Assembly: GCA_027449805.1 (NCBI GenBank)
Contig: DAIDKY010000029.1
Coordinates: forward strand, 1 to 9,873
Source of the DNA: a bacterium
GTDB taxonomy: Bacteria > Patescibacteriota > Saccharimonadia > UBA4664
Reading direction: 5' to 3'
Length of the DNA: 9,873 bases
Shown: positions 1-6,301 of the stretch, in pieces
Numbering within the stretch: position 1 is the first letter of the stretch
Layout of the letters: every line of letters begins with the position of its first letter
Position numbers and translations under genes: made by a program
Notes under the pieces: generated by a model
Told to the model about the DNA's origin: nothing
What the model saw: only the letters and a program-made list of their open reading frames with translations
Databases searched by the model: none

Positions 1-150
1 GACCCCGGCGCCAAGAACGGCGGCGAACTCGGCTGGTTCACCAAGCAGGAGATGGTCAAGCCCTTCGCCGATGCCGCCTTCGCGCTCAAGCCCGGCACTT
101 ATACGAAGACGCCGGTGCAATCGCAGTTCGGCTGGCACGTGATCGAGATA
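1..150 (+). CDS. Parvulin-type peptidyl-prolyl isomerase, internal fragment (foreign to rest of window)
   Basis: Frame 1 is open from the first base and reads as the second half of a parvulin (PpiC/SurA-type rotamase) domain. The typical features are DPGAKNGGELGWF near the start, then FADAAFALKPG, then SQFGWHVI at the C-terminal strand of the domain. Members of this family catalyse cis-trans isomerisation at proline, usually in the periplasm on exported proteins. The wording resembles alphaproteobacterial parvulins. The 5' end is cut by the window edge. The 3' end never reaches the usual stop, because the frame runs directly into transketolase sequence. Local GC is about 65% by hand count of the first 120 bases, with GC-ending codons, unlike the mixed codons that follow. 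I judge it a piece of another genome joined here, not a real domain of a fusion enzyme. Recognition of the domain is firm; the taxonomic source is less so. Confidence 0.82.
127..150. other. Probable chimeric junction: parvulin to transketolase
   Basis: The stretch encoding FGWHVIEI fits both partners. Parvulin domains commonly end in FGWHVI followed by a short charged tail, and transketolase N-halves commonly read FGWHVIEIDG. The reading frame is kept across the join, as expected if the join formed within shared sequence. Base composition and codon choice change across this stretch. The most likely cause is an assembly or amplification chimera through local homology. Confidence 0.75.
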
Positions 151-402
151 GATGGTAACAACATGCAGGAGATCATCGATGCTTGCGGCTTGGCTAAAGC
201 AATAGTAGAGAAGCCGTGCGTTATTATTGCGCACACGATTCCCGGCAAGGGAGTCGATTATATGGAGTATAACTACCTCTGGCACGGCAACCCTCCCGGA
301 CTTGTCGATACACCCGGGGCGCCGCCCAAGGCTCAGCAGGCAAAAGTGGCCCTAAACGAGCTGCGAACCCTCGGCGGGCGTATTAGATCGGAGCATCAAT
401 AA
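127..402 (+). CDS. Transketolase N-terminal subunit, 3' part only
   Basis: From about FGWHVIEIDG the frame encodes the end of the thiamine-diphosphate-binding half of a split transketolase. This subunit pairs with the C-terminal subunit encoded next to form the cytosolic enzyme that moves two-carbon ketol units between pentose and other sugar phosphates. Visible hallmarks are IIAHTIPGKGV and the WHGNPPG segment, whose histidine probably corresponds to a substrate-channel histidine. Only roughly 90 residues remain of a subunit that is normally about 270-300 residues. The ThDP GDG motif and the true start are absent, replaced by the parvulin fragment. The TAA stop at 400-402 shares its last A with the ATG of the next gene (TAATG), so the two subunits are translationally coupled. 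Identity of the remnant is secure; the encoded chimera is unlikely to exist in a cell. Confidence 0.88.
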   Translation, partial: FGWHVIEIDGNNMQEIIDACGLAKAIVEKPCVIIAHTIPGKGVDYMEYNYLWHGNPPGLVDTPGAPPKAQQAKVALNELRTLGGRIRSEHQ

Positions 403-1397
403 TGATTGACCCGCAGATGCACTTGAATGATGTTTTGGACCCGGAGATTAAGCAGTCGCCGATCCGGGCGGGTTTTGGCGAGGGACTGGTCGAGGCTGGA
501 GCACGCGATAGTAACATAGTGGCCCTTTCGGCCGACTTAGTGGCTAGCACTAAGATGGACGAGTTTGCGAAAGCCTACCCCGACCGATACATCGAGATCG
601 GCGTGGCCGAGCAGAACTTAGTTACCGTTGCCGCCGGCATGGCTCTAGCTGGCAAGGTGCCCTTCATCTCGAGCTACGCTGCATTCTCACCCGGGCGTAA
701 CTGGGAGCAGATTCGTACTACGATCTGCTTAAACGAGACCAACGTCAAGATTGTCGGCTCGCATGCCGGAGTCAGCGTCGGGCCCGACGGTGCCACTCAC
801 CAGATGCTCGAGGATATCGCTATTATGCGTGTTCTGCCCAACATGACGGTGGTCGTACCGGCCGATGCCGAGGAGGCTCGCAAGGCCACTTTGGCTATTG
901 CCGCTACCAAGGGGGGATCATATATCCGTTTGGCGCGAGAGAAGAGCCCGGTCGTAACGACCGAAAAGACACCATTTGCACTAGGTAAAGCCAATATCCT
1001 GCGCAGTGGGACCGATCTGACGATCGTCGCCTGCGGCCAGATGGTTTATCAGTCGCTCGTGGCAGCCGAAGCTTTGTCTAAGGAAGGCATAGATGTAGAG
1101 GTAGTTAATGCTGCGGTGATCAAACCACTTGATGTTAATACGATCGTTGGCAGCGCGCATAAGACCGGACTCGTTATGACGGTCGAGGAAGCGCAGATAG
1201 CTGCCGGTCTCGGCGGGCTCGTGGCCGAAACTTTGGCCGATCACCATCCGGTTCCGATGATGCGCTTAGGCATTAAAGACCGCTTTGGCGAGAGCGGGGA
1301 ACCAAATCAGTTGCTCGACGCATTCGGCCTGACCGCACCGCATATCGCAAAGGAAGCGAAGCAATTATTAAAACGAAAAGAGGTAATAAATGACTAA
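402..1397 (+). CDS. Transketolase, C-terminal subunit
   Basis: This 331-aa protein is the pyrimidine-binding plus C-terminal half of a split transketolase, a length normal for stand-alone C-subunits. With the N-subunit it transfers C2 units from xylulose 5-phosphate in the non-oxidative pentose phosphate pathway. The catalytic glutamate that activates the ThDP aminopyrimidine is E70 in the IEIGVAEQN motif. VGPDGATHQ at 126-134 is a conserved segment of the transketolase/DXS pyrimidine domain, and the C-terminal swivel domain lies at about residues 195-320. The start ATG overlaps the upstream stop by one base, with GGAG at 390-393 eight bases before it. The last 8 bp overlap the aldolase gene. 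A DXS or pyruvate dehydrogenase E1-beta identity is less likely, because the preceding gene end carries the transketolase-type TIPGKGV and WHG segments. Confidence 0.93.
   Translation: MIDPQMHLNDVLDPEIKQSPIRAGFGEGLVEAGARDSNIVALSADLVASTKMDEFAKAYPDRYIEIGVAEQNLVTVAAGMALAGKVPFISSYAAFSPGRNWEQIRTTICLNETNVKIVGSHAGVSVGPDGATHQMLEDIAIMRVLPNMTVVVPADAEEARKATLAIAATKGGSYIRLAREKSPVVTTEKTPFALGKANILRSGTDLTIVACGQMVYQSLVAAEALSKEGIDVEVVNAAVIKPLDVNTIVGSAHKTGLVMTVEEAQIAAGLGGLVAETLADHHPVPMMRLGIKDRFGESGEPNQLLDAFGLTAPHIAKEAKQLLKRKEVIND
1376..1384 (+). promoter_or_regulatory. Shine-Dalgarno for aldolase gene
   Basis: AAAAGAGGT lies within the last codons of the transketolase C-subunit gene. Its AGAGG core ends six bases before the ATG at 1390. 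It is one of the clearest ribosome binding sites in the window and fixes the aldolase start despite the 8-bp gene overlap. Confidence 0.7.
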
Positions 1398-2280
1398 TCA
1401 AGAGGCCGCCCGCGAGCTCTACGCTAGAACCCGAAAAGAGGGCTTTGCACTTGGGGCTTTTAACCTGGACAACCAAGAGACGCTCAAAGCAGTGGTTCAA
1501 GCGCTTGTCAAGAAACAGGCTCCTGCTCTGGTCGAAGCGAGTCATGGCGAGGTCGAGGCGATCGGACTCAATAACATCCGCTGCATGGTCGACAACTATA
1601 AGGCCGAGTACGGTGTCGAGATTTACGTTAATCTCGACCACTCGCCGACGGTAGAAGCGGCCAAGGCCGGCATCGACGCCGGTTTCGAGTTTATTCACAT
1701 TGATTTAAGTCAATCCAACCATGAGGCGACGCACGACGAGATCGTGGCGGCGACGAAAGAGGTAGTCGAATACGCCAAGAAGACCGGCGCTCTCGTCGAA
1801 AGCGAACCGCATTACTTTGGTGGCGGCTCCAACGTATTTACCACAGCCATTGACTATGAGGAGATTAAAAAGTGGTTTACCAAGCCACAGGATGCATCAA
1901 AGTTCGTACAGGATACCGGTATAGACACATACGCTGCTGCAGTGGGTAATCTCCATGGTAATTATCCGGTGCCAAAGCAGCTCGATCTAGAACTATTGAA
2001 GCAGGTTCGTGCCGCCCTGCCGTGTTACATCTCACTCCATGGCGGCTCGGATACCCCTTCCGAGCAGTTTAAGGAAGCGGTTAAGATCGGAGTCTCCAAG
2101 ATAAACATCAACTCGGACATGCGTAAAGCCTTTCGTACGACCTTAGAGAAAGTCTATGCCGAGCATAAAGATGAGTATTCATGGGTCAAGCTTACGCCCG
2201 AGGTGGTGGCTGCGGTTCAAGCAGTCGTTGAGGATAGGCTCGATATCTTCGGCGCAACAGGCAAGGCGAAGAGCGTCTAA
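1390..2280 (+). CDS. fba: Class II fructose-bisphosphate aldolase
   Basis: This 296-aa zinc-dependent aldolase of the FbaA/GatY superfamily should cleave fructose 1,6-bisphosphate, and possibly sedoheptulose 1,7-bisphosphate, to DHAP plus an aldose phosphate. NLDHSPT carries the catalytic Asp D83 and the zinc ligand H84. Further zinc-ligand candidates are H189 in LHGNYP and H217 in SLHGGSDTP. The phosphate-binding end is KININSDMRKAF at 237-248. Two segments depart from the usual class II wording. The common FDGS is replaced by HIDLSQS (103-109), and the usual GELGxxGG loop is replaced by ESEPHYFGGGSNV (137-149). It may therefore be a divergent subfamily with altered sugar preference; tagatose-bisphosphate aldolase is the main alternative. 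It overlaps the transketolase gene by 8 bp and is followed two bases later by a HAD hydrolase, so one transcript is likely. The family call is firm; the exact substrate is inferred. Confidence 0.9.
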   Translation: MTNQEAARELYARTRKEGFALGAFNLDNQETLKAVVQALVKKQAPALVEASHGEVEAIGLNNIRCMVDNYKAEYGVEIYVNLDHSPTVEAAKAGIDAGFEFIHIDLSQSNHEATHDEIVAATKEVVEYAKKTGALVESEPHYFGGGSNVFTTAIDYEEIKKWFTKPQDASKFVQDTGIDTYAAAVGNLHGNYPVPKQLDLELLKQVRAALPCYISLHGGSDTPSEQFKEAVKIGVSKININSDMRKAFRTTLEKVYAEHKDEYSWVKLTPEVVAAVQAVVEDRLDIFGATGKAKSV

Positions 2281-2282
2281 TA

Positions 2283-2978
2283 ATGGCGGCGCGGCAGTGG
2301 CTCTTCTTTGATTTTGACGATGTCTTGGCTCACCGCTCATTAGACCGGTCGATGCTCGTCGGAGAACGGCTGGGGATATCGCCTGAGCAGGCCCGCGCCT
2401 TCTACAGTCAAGGTTATAAGGATATACCCGAGTTTGCTAAGGAGGCCTGGAAAATACGTACGACGAAGGACGAAGTGGCCTTTTATACGACTATATTTAC
2501 TCACTTGAGCGGTCTTAGTGGTCAGCATCATAGCCATCAGAGTCTCGTCGATCTGGCCGTTGAATTTATCGCAGTTCCGTTTGAGCTCTACCCGGGCGTT
2601 ACTGACGGGCTGCTCAGGCTTCAGGAGTATTTTGAGTTGGGTATACTGAGCGACGCCCATGCTACTAGGCGCGGTGCGGAACTTACCTATCTCGGGCTAT
2701 TACCCTATTTTCGGGCTGTGTTGATCTCGGGCGAAGTCGGCGTCGACAAGTCGATGCCCAAGTTCTATCAGGACGCAGTCGCTGCGGCTAGAACGGAAGC
2801 TCGACATTTGCGCCTGATCGACGATAAGGAGGAACCGCTTCGCCTGAGCCGAGAGAACGGCTTTAGTAAAGGATTTCTAATCGGTACGGCCATCTCTGAC
2901 GAATGGGAGACCGACTCCTCGGTCAAGACTTTAGCGGCCCGCCTTAGTCTCGAGCGCTCCCAAGAGCTCGTCGAATGA
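2283..2978 (+). CDS. HAD-superfamily hydrolase (probable phosphatase)
   Basis: This 231-aa cytosolic protein carries all four HAD motifs: motif I DFDDVL with nucleophile D10 and acid/base D12; motif II ILSDA with S123; motif III K156 in VGVDKSMPKF; and motif IV LIDDKEE with D180/D181. The roughly 80-residue segment between motif I and the rest is mostly helical in character, like the cap domain of class C1 phosphatases. HAD enzymes of this type usually remove phosphate from small phosphorylated metabolites. Its place directly after aldolase and transketolase suggests a sugar phosphate, but the substrate cannot be read from sequence. The ATG follows the aldolase stop by two bases, with only a weak AAGAG upstream. 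The 3' end overlaps the convergent transaldolase gene by 48 bp, so the last residues are coded on both strands. Confidence 0.82.
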   Translation: MAARQWLFFDFDDVLAHRSLDRSMLVGERLGISPEQARAFYSQGYKDIPEFAKEAWKIRTTKDEVAFYTTIFTHLSGLSGQHHSHQSLVDLAVEFIAVPFELYPGVTDGLLRLQEYFELGILSDAHATRRGAELTYLGLLPYFRAVLISGEVGVDKSMPKFYQDAVAAARTEARHLRLIDDKEEPLRLSRENGFSKGFLIGTAISDEWETDSSVKTLAARLSLERSQELVE

Positions 2979-4031
2979 AGCCTTAAATTTGGTTATTCCT
3001 TCGGCTTCGAGGTCGTTGTTGACTTTATCAAGATCAATTCCGAGGTTCGACAGGCTGGTAATAACGTTATTAGCCGCGGTATAGCCCTCGGGCGAGATAG
3101 CGCTTGTACCGAGGTCGTTCGCGGACTTGAGCTCTGACAAGGTTTTATCGGGGATGGTATCGACGGTCATCGGTGCGATCAGTTTTGTGACATACATGAG
3201 GCTCGGGTAGGCCGGGTTCTTGACCGACGTCGAGGCCCAGAGCGGACGTTGGACTTGGGCGCCTCTGGCGACGAGCGCCTCCCAACGCGGCCCGCTAAAT
3301 TTCTGTTCAAAGACTTGGTAGGCAAGAACGGCTTGGGCGACGGCGGCTTGTCCGGCTAAGGCTTTGGCTTCGGGAGTGTCAATTTCCTCGAGTTTGGGGT
3401 CGACGGCGGTGTCGACACGACTGACAAAGAATGAGGCGACGCTATGGATCTTCGACAAGTCGCCCGTAGCCGCCTCTAACCCGCTCAGATAGGCCTCTAT
3501 GACCTCTTCGTAGCGCTTAAGGCCGAAGATCAGGGTTACATTGATGCTGTAGCCTTGTGTAATGAGGTCTTTGATCGCGACTAAACCTTCGTCGGTAGCC
3601 GGCACTTTGATAAGCAAGTTCGGTAGATTAATGGCCTTATTGAGCTTGATTGCGTCTGCCTTAGTGCCGGCTGCGTCATGGGCCAAGTTGGGTGAGACTT
3701 CGAGCGATACAACGCCGTCTTTGCCCTTGCTCGACTGGTAGAGCGGAGCAAACAGGCCAAGAGCCTCGACGACATCGATCTTGACTAGCTCCCAGTAGGC
3801 GGCTTCGTTGGACATGCCGTCTGAACGCAGCTTAAGGTACTGTTCATCGTATTGATCGGTTGTTTCGATGGCGTGTTGAAAGATGGTGGGGTTGGAGGTA
3901 ATGCCGCGCACGCCCTCGGCGATAAGCCGGGCGATAGAACCGTCTTTCAGCAGTGGCCGCGCCAAGTTGTCGAGCCATGGGCTCTGACCGTAGTCGTCGT
4001 AGAGTCGTTGCAGATTTGGGTTTGGTGTCAC
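2931..4031 (-). CDS. tal: Transaldolase (mycobacterial/actinobacterial-type)
   Basis: This 366-aa protein matches the long transaldolase class typified by mycobacterial Tal. It transfers a dihydroxyacetone unit from sedoheptulose 7-phosphate to glyceraldehyde 3-phosphate in the cytosol. Landmarks in order are GITSNPTIF (43-51), SLEVSP (109-114), NLLIKVPAT (138-146) with Schiff-base lysine K142, SVASFFVSRVD (197-207), and RPLWASTSVKNP (262-273). The fused phosphoglucose-isomerase domain found in some longer homologues is absent. The start is GTG, complementary to 4029-4031, preceded by AGAGGG (complement of 4039-4044) at seven-base spacing and by an extended -10 box further upstream. It is transcribed away from the PfkB kinase gene and toward the transketolase-aldolase operon. 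It completes the non-oxidative pentose phosphate set together with transketolase. Confidence 0.93.
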   Translation of the reverse strand: MTPNPNLQRLYDDYGQSPWLDNLARPLLKDGSIARLIAEGVRGITSNPTIFQHAIETTDQYDEQYLKLRSDGMSNEAAYWELVKIDVVEALGLFAPLYQSSKGKDGVVSLEVSPNLAHDAAGTKADAIKLNKAINLPNLLIKVPATDEGLVAIKDLITQGYSINVTLIFGLKRYEEVIEAYLSGLEAATGDLSKIHSVASFFVSRVDTAVDPKLEEIDTPEAKALAGQAAVAQAVLAYQVFEQKFSGPRWEALVARGAQVQRPLWASTSVKNPAYPSLMYVTKLIAPMTVDTIPDKTLSELKSANDLGTSAISPEGYTAANNVITSLSNLGIDLDKVNNDLEAEGITKFKASFDELLGALETKAGR

Positions 4032-4056
4032 GGCGGATCCCTCTTACTTAACCGTA

Positions 4057-4065
4057 AGTATAGCA
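4057..4065 (-). promoter_or_regulatory. Extended -10 promoter of transaldolase gene
   Basis: Read on the minus strand this is TGCTATACT, an extended -10 (TGn plus TATACT). Transcription would start near 4050, giving a leader of about 20 bases that contains the AGAGGG ribosome binding site. No good -35 is visible, as allowed for TGn promoters. The upstream edge overlaps the 14-bp palindrome at 4064-4077. Confidence 0.6.
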
Positions 4066-4077
4066 GACAGCTGTCTG
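4064..4077. promoter_or_regulatory. Perfect 14-bp palindrome, candidate operator
   Basis: CAGACAGCTGTCTG is a perfect inverted repeat (7+7, no spacer) in the 81-bp gap between the divergent transaldolase and PfkB-kinase genes. It touches the extended -10 of transaldolase on one side and reaches the expected -35 position of the kinase promoter on the other. A bound dimer could repress both. No T-run follows it, so it is not a terminator. The operator role is inferred from symmetry and position only. Confidence 0.5.
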
Positions 4078-4095
4078 TTTAATCATAAGCGTAAA

Positions 4096-4104
4096 TGCTA
4101 TAAT
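4096..4104 (+). promoter_or_regulatory. Extended -10 promoter of PfkB kinase operon
   Basis: TGCTATAAT is a perfect extended -10. The ATG of the kinase gene begins only eight bases after it, so transcription should start within one or two bases of the start codon and give a leaderless or nearly leaderless mRNA. The nearby GAGGG (4106-4110) is only two bases from the ATG, too close to act as a normal Shine-Dalgarno. The -35 position (about 4076-4081, TGTTTA) is weak. Confidence 0.65.
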
Positions 4105-4112
4105 CGAGGGTA

Positions 4113-5081
4113 ATGAATAGCGATCGAACAGTCTTAACCTTTGGGGCCGCCAGCCAGGACGTCTTTTTAAGCGGCAAGGCCCTAACTGCCAAGCGTGATG
4201 TCCGTTCGCATGATTATATTGAACAGTTTCCGCTCGGTGCCAAGGTTGATCTTGATGATATTATTTTCGATACTGGCGGCGGTGCGACCAATGCGGCGGT
4301 GACCTTTGCACGGCAGGGTTTTGACGTCAGTTATGTCGGCAAAATCGGTCGCGATCCAGCCGGAACAGAGCTCTTAAGGGCTCTGCAGAAAGAGAAGGTT
4401 GGGACCGAACGGGTTATTTATGACCCCCGGCTTAGTACACAGTATTCGGTTATCCTATTGGCTCCGGGCGGCGAACGAACCATTCTCGTTTATCGAGGGG
4501 CGTCGCATGCACTTAAAGCCAAGGATGTTGCTATCCGTACTTTAGAGGCTGATTGGTTCTATATTTCGACTCTGGCGGGAAATTTTGATCTGCTGGGTAA
4601 ACTGCTCAATCATGCTATTGGCCACGGTATTAAGGTGGCTCTCGATCCCGGCGCACAAGAATTGGCGCAGCCCAAGAGGCTCATGGCTCTGTTGCCGATG
4701 GTGACCGTGCTTAAGGCCAATGCCGAGGAGCTGGCAAGTCTCTTTGGCGGCGATAATCTACGCGAGACGATCGTCGCCGCGGCCGGTATCTGCGACTATG
4801 TCGTTGGGACTAACGGGCCATCGGGGGCTTACGCCGTCTATGATCACAAACTCTATGAAGCAGGAACCTATCAGCGGGTTAAAGTCGTAGACCGTACAGG
4901 TGCCGGCGACGCTTTCGGCTCGGGGCTGGTTAGCGCGTTGGCGCAGGACAAGTCGATCGAGGATGCTTTGACGCTTGGTAGTGCCAATGCTACCAGCGTG
5001 GTTACGAAGATCGGTGCAAAAGCCGGCATCCTCCATACAAACCGGCTTAAGCGAATGAAGCTCAAGGTAACGGCGTTATGA
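4113..5081 (+). CDS. PfkB/ribokinase-family carbohydrate kinase
   Basis: This 322-aa ribokinase-fold kinase transfers phosphate from ATP to a sugar, sugar phosphate or nucleoside. The family's first signature is at GGGATNAAVTFARQG (55-69), which binds substrate. The second is DRTGAGDAFGSG (260-271), with catalytic base D266 and the GAGD anion hole. VLKANAEELASL (199-210) matches the conserved N-x-x-E region before the ATP site. Length is typical. The substrate is not readable: ribokinase, fructose-phosphate kinase and adenosine-type nucleoside kinase all share these motifs. Divergent pairing with transaldolase favours a sugar-phosphate role. The 3' end overlaps the following gene by four bases (ATGA), so it is translationally coupled to the unknown 407-aa protein. 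Start choice is supported by the extended -10 immediately upstream. Confidence 0.9.
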   Translation: MNSDRTVLTFGAASQDVFLSGKALTAKRDVRSHDYIEQFPLGAKVDLDDIIFDTGGGATNAAVTFARQGFDVSYVGKIGRDPAGTELLRALQKEKVGTERVIYDPRLSTQYSVILLAPGGERTILVYRGASHALKAKDVAIRTLEADWFYISTLAGNFDLLGKLLNHAIGHGIKVALDPGAQELAQPKRLMALLPMVTVLKANAEELASLFGGDNLRETIVAAAGICDYVVGTNGPSGAYAVYDHKLYEAGTYQRVKVVDRTGAGDAFGSGLVSALAQDKSIEDALTLGSANATSVVTKIGAKAGILHTNRLKRMKLKVTAL

Positions 5082-6301
5082 GCACGATCGGAAAGTTTCT
5101 CGAAGCCAAAGAGCCGCTCCTAGATCACGCCTTGGTGCAGCTCGAGGAAGAGACCGGTAAAAAGGGCGTAGACGTACGATTAGCGGCGGATATAGCCGAA
5201 ACTGCCGCCAGCCATGCTAAACATCTCGGTTTAAAGCCTAATTACAGCGGTCCAGAGCTCTATCACGCTTTGATTAAACAAGTCGCGCTTCATGACGAAC
5301 ATCTTGCCCGTAAAATCGGTGGAAAAGATCCGAGCGATTTGAACGAGATGATCCCATTGATCGTAAAGGCGGCCGAGTCGGCGCCGTTACCAAAAGACGG
5401 TTGGTTTTTAAAAGAGGACAAGGCGCGCGCCATGCTGCGTGCACATCCGCCAGTCGCAGTTATGGAGCGTTTAGGTTACCACTTGGTGAGCCAACTGCTC
5501 GAGACCGAAAACATCTATGAGCTCATGCTATCGTTACGCTTTGCCGAGGATGCCGACTGGCTCAACGTCTTCGACGCCACCTACAAGGGACTTAAGCCGA
5601 CCGACTTTGAGCCGCGCGAGATCAAGGTCGTAACCTTTGATCCCAAGAAGTGGGGCGATATCGCGGTCCATTTTATCGCCAAGAAACGCCATAATATTAC
5701 CCACTCCAAGGAGATGGGGGCGATCGCGATCATGCCGATGACAGAGACCAGAATGACAGGCGTAACGCTTAAAGTTATGCCGCTTCTCTTCCATTATTTT
5801 AATGAGATTCGTCTCTACTCGAGCTTCTTTAAACTGATGCAAGATAAGACCAACTTTGGCGCTATCGTTGCCGAGACGCTCATTGCCGACACGCCCAAAC
5901 TGCGTTTGACCGAGCACAGCCACATCCACTGGCGCGTGATTCAACGTTACTTTGCCAAGCTCAAAGAGCCTCATCCGGAGATTTTTCAGCCTCATGTACA
6001 ACCGGAGGATCTGCATTGGCGACGAGCCGAGGAGGTTCTCTACGAGATTGATCCCGAACTAGAATTCTGGCGCGGACTCGATTTCGTGGCGGTGATGAAG
6101 GGCCACGATACGGTGACCTTCGCTCTGATGGATGTCAGCTTGAGTTATTCAAACGGGCTTCATTATGACGACCGCTATCTTTATCATTTCCGTGAGAGCC
6201 TTTGGAACGAACTTTTTGCTCGTTATCTTGGAGAGAAGGTGCTCGAACAGCAGTTATTGGTCCATCTAGACAGTGCCATGATCAAGCCGGAGACACTGTA
6301 G
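5078..6301 (+). CDS. Unrecognised 407-aa protein coupled to PfkB kinase
   Basis: I do not recognise this protein. It is 407 residues, with no signal peptide and no convincing membrane segment, so probably cytosolic. The N-terminal third (about 1-150) is charged and looks helical, with several His residues. The middle contains K202-K-R-H-N-I-T-H209 and, later, the His cluster HSHIHW at 280-285. The C-terminal part is rich in aromatic residues (YLYHF and similar). The clustered histidines could bind metal or phosphate, but no known catalytic signature is evident. Its ATG lies inside the kinase stop (ATGA overlap) with a weak AAGG at 5064-5067, and its TAG stop overlaps the GTG of the next gene by one base. 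It is thus locked between a sugar or nucleoside kinase and a SLOG protein, suggesting a shared small-molecule pathway. Codon usage resembles the neighbours, so there is no sign of recent transfer. The gene is real; its function is unknown. Confidence 0.8.
   Translation: MSTIGKFLEAKEPLLDHALVQLEEETGKKGVDVRLAADIAETAASHAKHLGLKPNYSGPELYHALIKQVALHDEHLARKIGGKDPSDLNEMIPLIVKAAESAPLPKDGWFLKEDKARAMLRAHPPVAVMERLGYHLVSQLLETENIYELMLSLRFAEDADWLNVFDATYKGLKPTDFEPREIKVVTFDPKKWGDIAVHFIAKKRHNITHSKEMGAIAIMPMTETRMTGVTLKVMPLLFHYFNEIRLYSSFFKLMQDKTNFGAIVAETLIADTPKLRLTEHSHIHWRVIQRYFAKLKEPHPEIFQPHVQPEDLHWRRAEEVLYEIDPELEFWRGLDFVAVMKGHDTVTFALMDVSLSYSNGLHYDDRYLYHFRESLWNELFARYLGEKVLEQQLLVHLDSAMIKPETL

Noticed and set aside
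1..402. A genuine parvulin-transketolase fusion protein.
   Set aside because: The parvulin part is cut in mid-domain at its start, differs in GC and codon choice, and replaces the essential ThDP-binding part of transketolase. A chimera is simpler.
3852..4082. A plus-strand 76-aa frame across the transaldolase start.
   Set aside because: It lies mostly antisense to conserved transaldolase residues, has no ribosome binding site and no recognisable sequence.
6202..6300. An N-terminal extension of the SLOG protein from an ATG at 6202.
   Set aside because: It lies wholly inside the well-supported 407-aa gene in another frame. GTG at 6301 has a good ribosome binding site and the TAGTG coupling arrangement.
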